From the NCBI GenBank assembly GCA_021325025.1, contig JAJPHZ010000006.1, positions 1-64,000 of the forward strand: a DNA stretch of 64,000 nt, given 5' to 3'. Position numbers and translations under genes: made by a program. The stretch comes from Pseudomonadota bacterium. Its GTDB lineage: Bacteria > Desulfobacterota > Binatia > Binatales > Binataceae. The notes under the pieces were generated by a model. That model was not told the origin of the DNA. It did not search any database and worked only from the letters and a program-made list of their open reading frames with translations. The stretch's first letter is position 1; each line of letters begins with the position of its first letter. Of the stretch, positions 60,254-64,000 are shown in pieces.

Positions 60254-61237
60254 TTAACGCCTGGCCTGAAGCGGCAATGCCGCGACGCGCGACTCCACGA
60301 AGTCGATTACCTGTGCTTCGAGCTTGACGCCGTTGAGCCGGTTGATCTCCTGCACTCCGGTAGGGCTGGTGACATTGACCTCGGTCAGGAAGTCGCCGAT
60401 GATGTCCAGCCCCACGAAGTACAAGCCGTCGCGCTGCAGGCGCGGCTTGAGCACGCGGCAGATTTCGCGGTCGCGGTCGGTGACGTCGGCCTTAACACAG
60501 GTGCCGCCGACGTGGATGTTGCCGCGATGCTCGGCCGCCATCGGCACCCGCAGCGTGCATCCCAAGGGCTCGCCGTCGAGCACAATCAGACGCTTGTCGC
60601 CCTTGCGGACTTCGGGTATGTAGCGCTGCGCCATGATCGGACGCGTTTCCAGATGCGTCGCGGTCTCGAGGATGGCGTTGAGGTTGCGGTCGCCGTGGTT
60701 GAGCACAAAAACCCCTTCTCCGCCATGGCCGTCCAGCGGCTTGATCACTATTTCGCCGCCTTGCTCGTCCAAAAAGCGCTTGAGCCTGGCAATCTCGTAG
60801 CTGACCAGGGTGGGCGGAATGACGGAGGGGAAGTTGAGCTGATACAGCTTCTCGTTGGCCTCGCGCAATCCTTCGGGACTGTTCATGACGAAAGTGCGGC
60901 GGCTGTCGGCCAGGCTGAGCAGCATCGTGGCGTAGATATAATTGGCGTCGGCGGGCGGATCCTTGCGCATGAAAATCGCGTCGAAGGCGTCCAGCGGCAT
61001 CTCCACGCCGTCGTCCAGGAAGCGGTAATGGCCGGCGGCGGCGCGGCTGACCTCGCATCGGCGCGCTCGGCACAGGGCGCGCGGCCCCACGCAGAACATG
61101 TCCTTCAGCCCGACGAAGAAGATCTGATGCCCGCGCGCCTGCGACTCCAGCATCATTACGAAGGTCGTGTCCTTGTCCACCAGCACGGTGTGCAGGGGAT
61201 CCATGACGAAAGCGAATTTGTAGGTCGGTCCAGCCAT
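60254..61237 (-). CDS. gshB: Glutathione synthetase
   Basis: A 327-residue ATP-grasp enzyme that joins gamma-glutamylcysteine and glycine to make glutathione. The N-terminal FAFVMDPLHTVLVDKDTT is the prokaryotic-type opening; the ATP-grasp core has VIKPLDGHGGEGVFVL, then RLIVLDGEPLGCTLRV, and the active-site end is LTEVNVTSPTGVQEINRLNG. The start at 61237 (MAGPTYKFAF) is chosen; an in-frame ATG at 61255 is also possible. It begins a minus-strand run with rsmE and prmA. Its presence points to a Gram-negative, glutathione-using organism. Confidence 0.95.
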   Translation of the reverse strand: MAGPTYKFAFVMDPLHTVLVDKDTTFVMMLESQARGHQIFFVGLKDMFCVGPRALCRARRCEVSRAAAGHYRFLDDGVEMPLDAFDAIFMRKDPPADANYIYATMLLSLADSRRTFVMNSPEGLREANEKLYQLNFPSVIPPTLVSYEIARLKRFLDEQGGEIVIKPLDGHGGEGVFVLNHGDRNLNAILETATHLETRPIMAQRYIPEVRKGDKRLIVLDGEPLGCTLRVPMAAEHRGNIHVGGTCVKADVTDRDREICRVLKPRLQRDGLYFVGLDIIGDFLTEVNVTSPTGVQEINRLNGVKLEAQVIDFVESRVAALPLQARR

Positions 61238-61317
61238 TGTCGTAGTCGGCGGCACAAGCCGCGCGGCGCCATTGTACGTCGAGACAGGCCGTGCTGCGAG
61301 TGGGGACGGACGCGCGG

Positions 61318-62049
61318 CTACAGCGTTTCCTCAAGCGCTGAGGCAGCCAGCGCCACCGCCGCCAGGGCCGCGGTCTCGGTGCGCAACCGATTACGGCCCA
61401 GACCGGCGCGCACAAAGCCGGCCCGCTCGGCGGCCGCAGCCTCATCCGCCGTAAAGTCACCTTCCGGACCGCATGCGATCAAAATACCGCCGCCGGCCGT
61501 GCGCCGCAGCGCCGCGGCAAGCGGCGGGGCACCGGCCTGACACAAGATCGGCAGGATTCCGTTGGGTAGATGCGCCAGCATCTCGTTGAAGCCGATGGGC
61601 GCTTTGATCTCGACCGCACGCTCGGCCAGACTTTGCTTGCGGGCCGCGGCCGCCAACCGCCGCCATCGCGCCAGCCGCTCGCGGCCGGGATCGCGCACCA
61701 CGCAGCGCGCGCAAATCAGTGGCCAAATTTCGCTGGCGCCCAGCTCCACCGCCTTTTCGATCGCCACGTCCATGCGCGGATTCTTTATGATCGCGAGCGC
61801 CAGGATCAGTGGCCGTGCGCCGCCGCGCGGCTGCTCGACACGCTCGATTCGAATCAGCGCCGCCTGCGCATCTATCGATTCGATGCGCCCGGCAAAGCTC
61901 CGTCCGCGCTCATCGATCAGCGCAACCGCATCGCCGCGGCCCAGGCGCATCACGTCGCGCAGGTGATGCAGTTCGGCGCCGGCGATCGAAGCGCGGTCGC
62001 CCCGGATGGATGCGCTGCTGATTATGAAGCGTGGCGGCGTCGAGGACAT
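61318..62049 (-). CDS. rsmE: 16S rRNA m3U1498 methyltransferase
   Basis: A 243-residue SPOUT methyltransferase. The N-terminal PUA-like domain is PPRFIISSASIRGD, with ELHHLRDVMRLGRGD. The knot domain carries AVELGASEIWPLICARCVV and the cofactor loop LIACGPEGDFTADEA. The enzyme methylates U1498 of 16S rRNA. The ATG at 62049 lies one base past the prmA stop, so the two are coupled (TGATATG). Upstream in-frame starts within prmA are unlikely. RsmE beside PrmA is a widely conserved gene order. Confidence 0.93.
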   Translation of the reverse strand: MSSTPPRFIISSASIRGDRASIAGAELHHLRDVMRLGRGDAVALIDERGRSFAGRIESIDAQAALIRIERVEQPRGGARPLILALAIIKNPRMDVAIEKAVELGASEIWPLICARCVVRDPGRERLARWRRLAAAARKQSLAERAVEIKAPIGFNEMLAHLPNGILPILCQAGAPPLAAALRRTAGGGILIACGPEGDFTADEAAAAERAGFVRAGLGRNRLRTETAALAAVALAASALEETL

Positions 62050-62050
62050 A

Positions 62051-62947
62051 TCAGTGCGGTCGCGCCAGGACCAGCGTAGTCCAGCCGCGCTCGGTGCGCG
62101 ACCATACTCGGCGCAGCGGCGGCGCATAATGCGCGATTACGCCGGCGGCTTCGCGGGCCAAGATGCCCGACAGGATCAGGCGCCCGCCGGGAGCGAGCAG
62201 ACGCACGAGCTCGGGCGCCATCGCGATCAGCGTCGAGGAAAGGATGTTGGCGGTAATCAGCCCAAAGCTGCGGCGCAGGGCGCGCAGCGGCGCGCGCGAA
62301 AAGCGTATCGCGTGGGCAAGGCCGTTGAGTTCGGCATTGTGCCGCGCATTGTCCAACGCGTTCGGATCGTTGTCGAGCGCGGCGATTCGCCCCACCCCCA
62401 GCCGCGCCATCGCCAGCGCCAGGATGCCGGAGCCGCAGCCCACGTCCAATGCGCTTTGGAACGTCCGCCGGGCGCATTGGGTTTCCAGCGCCATCAGCGT
62501 CGAGCGCGTGGTGGCGTGATGGCCTGTGCCGAAGCCCTGTCCCGGCTCGATGATTATCGATAGGCGGCCGGTGGCCTCGGCGCTCTGCCATGGCGGCACG
62601 ATGAGAAGTTTGCGCCCGATTCGCAGCGGCTTGAAGCGCCGCTTCCACATCGCGGCCCATCCCGGGTCGACCAGCTTGACCGGCGCTGACGGTGGAGGCG
62701 AAGGAGCCAACATGCCGGCGTCTTTCAGTGCGATGCGATGGGCCTTGAGCTCAGTAGCGGACAGGTGCGTGAAAAAAGCCTGCAGCGCGATCGTCGTCGC
62801 GCCCGAGCGCCGGGCTGCGTGCGTCCACTGCGCGGCGCATCCCAGCGCGCCGCGCGCGGCCAGGATCCCGGCCGCTTCGTCCGCCATCGCGGCCGGAACG
62901 CGAAATTCGGCTTTGACGTAGGTTTTCGTGTCTTGCGAGGCGGCCAT
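62051..62947 (-). CDS. prmA: Ribosomal protein L11 methyltransferase
   Basis: A 298-residue class I methyltransferase. The N-terminal substrate-recognition domain (VKAEFRVPAAMADEAAGILA) is followed by GFGTGHHATTRSTLMAL, the SAM-binding DVGCGSGILALAMARLG, and NPNALDNARHNAELN. The later SGILAREA segment also fits PrmA. It methylates ribosomal protein L11 on several lysines. It is the first gene of the minus-strand run with rsmE directly after it. A GC-rich hairpin lies upstream at 63003-63025. Confidence 0.92.
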   Translation of the reverse strand: MAASQDTKTYVKAEFRVPAAMADEAAGILAARGALGCAAQWTHAARRSGATTIALQAFFTHLSATELKAHRIALKDAGMLAPSPPPSAPVKLVDPGWAAMWKRRFKPLRIGRKLLIVPPWQSAEATGRLSIIIEPGQGFGTGHHATTRSTLMALETQCARRTFQSALDVGCGSGILALAMARLGVGRIAALDNDPNALDNARHNAELNGLAHAIRFSRAPLRALRRSFGLITANILSSTLIAMAPELVRLLAPGGRLILSGILAREAAGVIAHYAPPLRRVWSRTERGWTTLVLARPH

Positions 62948-63002
62948 CGACAGTCACCAATACTGATATGACTGGGCGCTTAGTCAACAGACCTCACCGC
63001 GG

Positions 63003-63025
63003 CCCCTTCCCGGAACGGGAAGGGG
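63003..63025. repeat. Short hairpin, REP-like
   Basis: CCCCTTCCCG and CGGGAAGGGG, 10-base arms around a GAA loop, in the gap between prmA and the phosphodiesterase gene. No T-run follows on the plus strand; on the minus strand the T-run lies before the hairpin. It resembles small dispersed intergenic repeats of this type, but I see only this copy here. Confidence 0.4.
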
Positions 63026-63105
63026 AGCCTGCTTTGTTAAAAAAAAAGGACCACGGCATTTGCGTGCGATGCGATTGAGGTAGTTAAATCTAAGAGTGAC
63101 CGCGT

Positions 63106-63867
63106 TTGAACGCATCGAGGGTTAGAGCAGGGTTGTTGAACATCGCCCATCGCGGGGCCTCCGGTGACTACCCCGAAAACACGCTGGTGGCATTTGCGGC
63201 GGCGATCGAAGCCGGCGCGGAAATGTGCGAGCTGGACGTGCAGCTCAGCGCCGACGGCGTGGCGGTGGTAATTCATGACGATACCGTCGACCGCACCACG
63301 GACGGGCGCGGCGCGGTCGCTTCGATGACCCTGGCGCAACTGCGGCGTCTGGACGCGGGCCGCAGATTCGGCGCGCGCTTCACCGGCGCACGCATCCCGA
63401 CGCTTGATGAGGTGTTCGGCCTTGCCAAGGGCCGATGCGCACTCAATGTGGAACTGAAGGCCGCCGGAGCCGAGCGCGAAGTATGCCGACTGGCGCGCGC
63501 GCACGGCGCGCTGGCTGAAACAATTGTCTCCAGCTTCGACTGGCCTGCGCTGGGAGCGGTGCGCAAGCTCGAACCTGCAATGGGCATCGGAGTGCTGGCC
63601 GACAAGAACCCGGATGCGATGCTTGAGGAGGCGGTTCGGCTGGGCGCCGTCAGCGTAAATCCGCGCTACGATATGGTGACCCGGGCTCTGATCGAGCGCG
63701 CCCATCAGGCGGGATTGCGGGTGCTGGTGTGGACGGTCGATCGGGCGGCGCGGATGCGGCGGATGATTGCGATGGGCGTGGACGGAATCATGACCAACTA
63801 TCCGGCGCGGCTGGCGGCGCTGCTAGCGGCGGATTGCGCGCGCGTGGGCCCTGATGGCGCCGATTAG
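63106..63867 (+). CDS. Glycerophosphodiester phosphodiesterase
   Basis: A protein of about 250 residues with the GDPD motifs: [18 protein letters not shown] (HRG, then ENT), [26 protein letters not shown] and a C-terminal [28 protein letters not shown], all typical. It splits glycerophosphodiesters to glycerol-3-phosphate and an alcohol. No signal peptide is seen, so it is probably cytoplasmic. The start is uncertain: TTG 63106 gives the longest frame, and two TTG codons just before IAHRG (63133, 63136) are possible. Its end overlaps the dnaG start by 14 bases. Confidence 0.88.
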   Translation: MNASRVRAGLLNIAHRGASGDYPENTLVAFAAAIEAGAEMCELDVQLSADGVAVVIHDDTVDRTTDGRGAVASMTLAQLRRLDAGRRFGARFTGARIPTLDEVFGLAKGRCALNVELKAAGAEREVCRLARAHGALAETIVSSFDWPALGAVRKLEPAMGIGVLADKNPDAMLEEAVRLGAVSVNPRYDMVTRALIERAHQAGLRVLVWTVDRAARMRRMIAMGVDGIMTNYPARLAALLAADCARVGPDGAD

Positions 63868-64000
63868 CGATACGCAGATCGAAGAGGTGCGCAGCCGCGC
63901 CGATATCGTGGAGGTGATCGGCGCGCACGTGCGGCTGCGCAAGGCGGGCCGCAACTTCGTGGGCCTGTGTCCATTTCACAACGAAAAGACCCCGTCTTTT
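63854..64000 (+). CDS. dnaG: DNA primase, N-terminal end (runs off window)
   Basis: The first 49 residues are visible, beginning at ATG 63854: [20 protein letters not shown], then [20 protein letters not shown] followed by SF. This is the opening of the CHC2 zinc-binding domain of DnaG (the first Cys and His of C-x2-H, in CPFH), which makes RNA primers for replication. The overlap with the phosphodiesterase gene suggests coupled translation. The remaining roughly 550 residues lie outside the window. Confidence 0.93.
   Translation, partial: MAPISDTQIEEVRSRADIVEVIGAHVRLRKAGRNFVGLCPFHNEKTPSF

Noticed and set aside
59972..61540. 522-residue open frame on the plus strand.
   Set aside because: Antisense to gshB and parts of its neighbours, whose identities are certain. 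No signature of its own.
63003..63025. Hairpin as the terminator of prmA or the phosphodiesterase gene.
   Set aside because: It lies upstream of both divergent genes, not downstream. The homopolymer run is on the wrong side for the minus strand.
1..64000. Search by eye for tRNA genes, insertion sequences, phage genes and attachment sites.
   Set aside because: No cloverleaf-like segments with a TTCGA arm between genes, no transposase or integrase motif, and no long terminal repeats were seen. A covariance-model scan would be needed to exclude small RNAs.

Overview
The window is GC-rich (well over 60% by eye), densely coded chromosomal DNA of a Gram-negative bacterium. Evidence for an outer membrane includes several lipoboxes, a TolC-type outer-membrane factor with its HlyD and FUSC partners, a Tat substrate, and a radical-SAM protein matching the hopanoid C-3 methylase HpnR. 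I see no phage, insertion sequence, CRISPR array or tRNA. The mix of many amidohydrolases, luciferase-like (LLM) oxidoreductases, Baeyer-Villiger monooxygenases (BVMOs) and CaiB/BaiF CoA-transferases beside HpnR suggests an uncultured soil or marine lineage such as Candidatus Binatota or a deltaproteobacterial relative. That placement is an inference with low certainty.

Positions 1-38.2 kb form an accessory catabolic region. It holds a MaoC-like double-hotdog hydratase and a cut-off paralog of it, five amidohydrolase or phosphotriesterase-fold hydrolases, four LLM flavin oxidoreductases, two BVMOs, a Rieske oxygenase, a cytochrome P450, five short-chain dehydrogenases/reductases (SDRs), a zinc alcohol dehydrogenase, an acyl-CoA dehydrogenase, a CoA-transferase, an EthD-like protein, an SMP-30-like propeller, a DUF1329 envelope protein and a PF20091-type esterase. 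Two local regulators, GntR/HutC and TetR, each lie next to a palindromic candidate operator. Together the enzymes could ring-open a cyclic ketone or steroid/terpenoid-like substrate (hydroxylation, dehydrogenation, Baeyer-Villiger lactonisation, hydrolysis, CoA activation, beta-oxidation). The substrate cannot be read from the sequence.

Positions 38.2-44.0 kb begin with the remains of an isocitrate lyase/PEP-mutase gene. They are followed by a rearranged YtcA-MdtN-MdtP-MdtO-like tripartite efflux set. Positions 44.0-46.8 kb carry an ECF sigma factor/zinc anti-sigma pair followed by a Tat-exported metallophosphoesterase and a CuA-type cupredoxin. Both transcription units start with the same GGGAATAAAT/GGTA promoter at identical spacing, so this looks like a self-contained envelope regulon.

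Positions 46.9-60.2 kb hold small exported proteins (two tandem paralogs, one with a Thr-Pro stalk), an MMPL/RND transporter with a clean intrinsic terminator, SnoaL-like proteins, an archaeal-type thymidine/AMP phosphorylase, a tandem-fused CoA-transferase with an altered catalytic residue in one half, and HpnR. Positions 60.2-64.0 kb are core housekeeping genes: gshB, rsmE and prmA on the minus strand, then a glycerophosphodiester phosphodiesterase overlapping the start of dnaG, which runs off the window.
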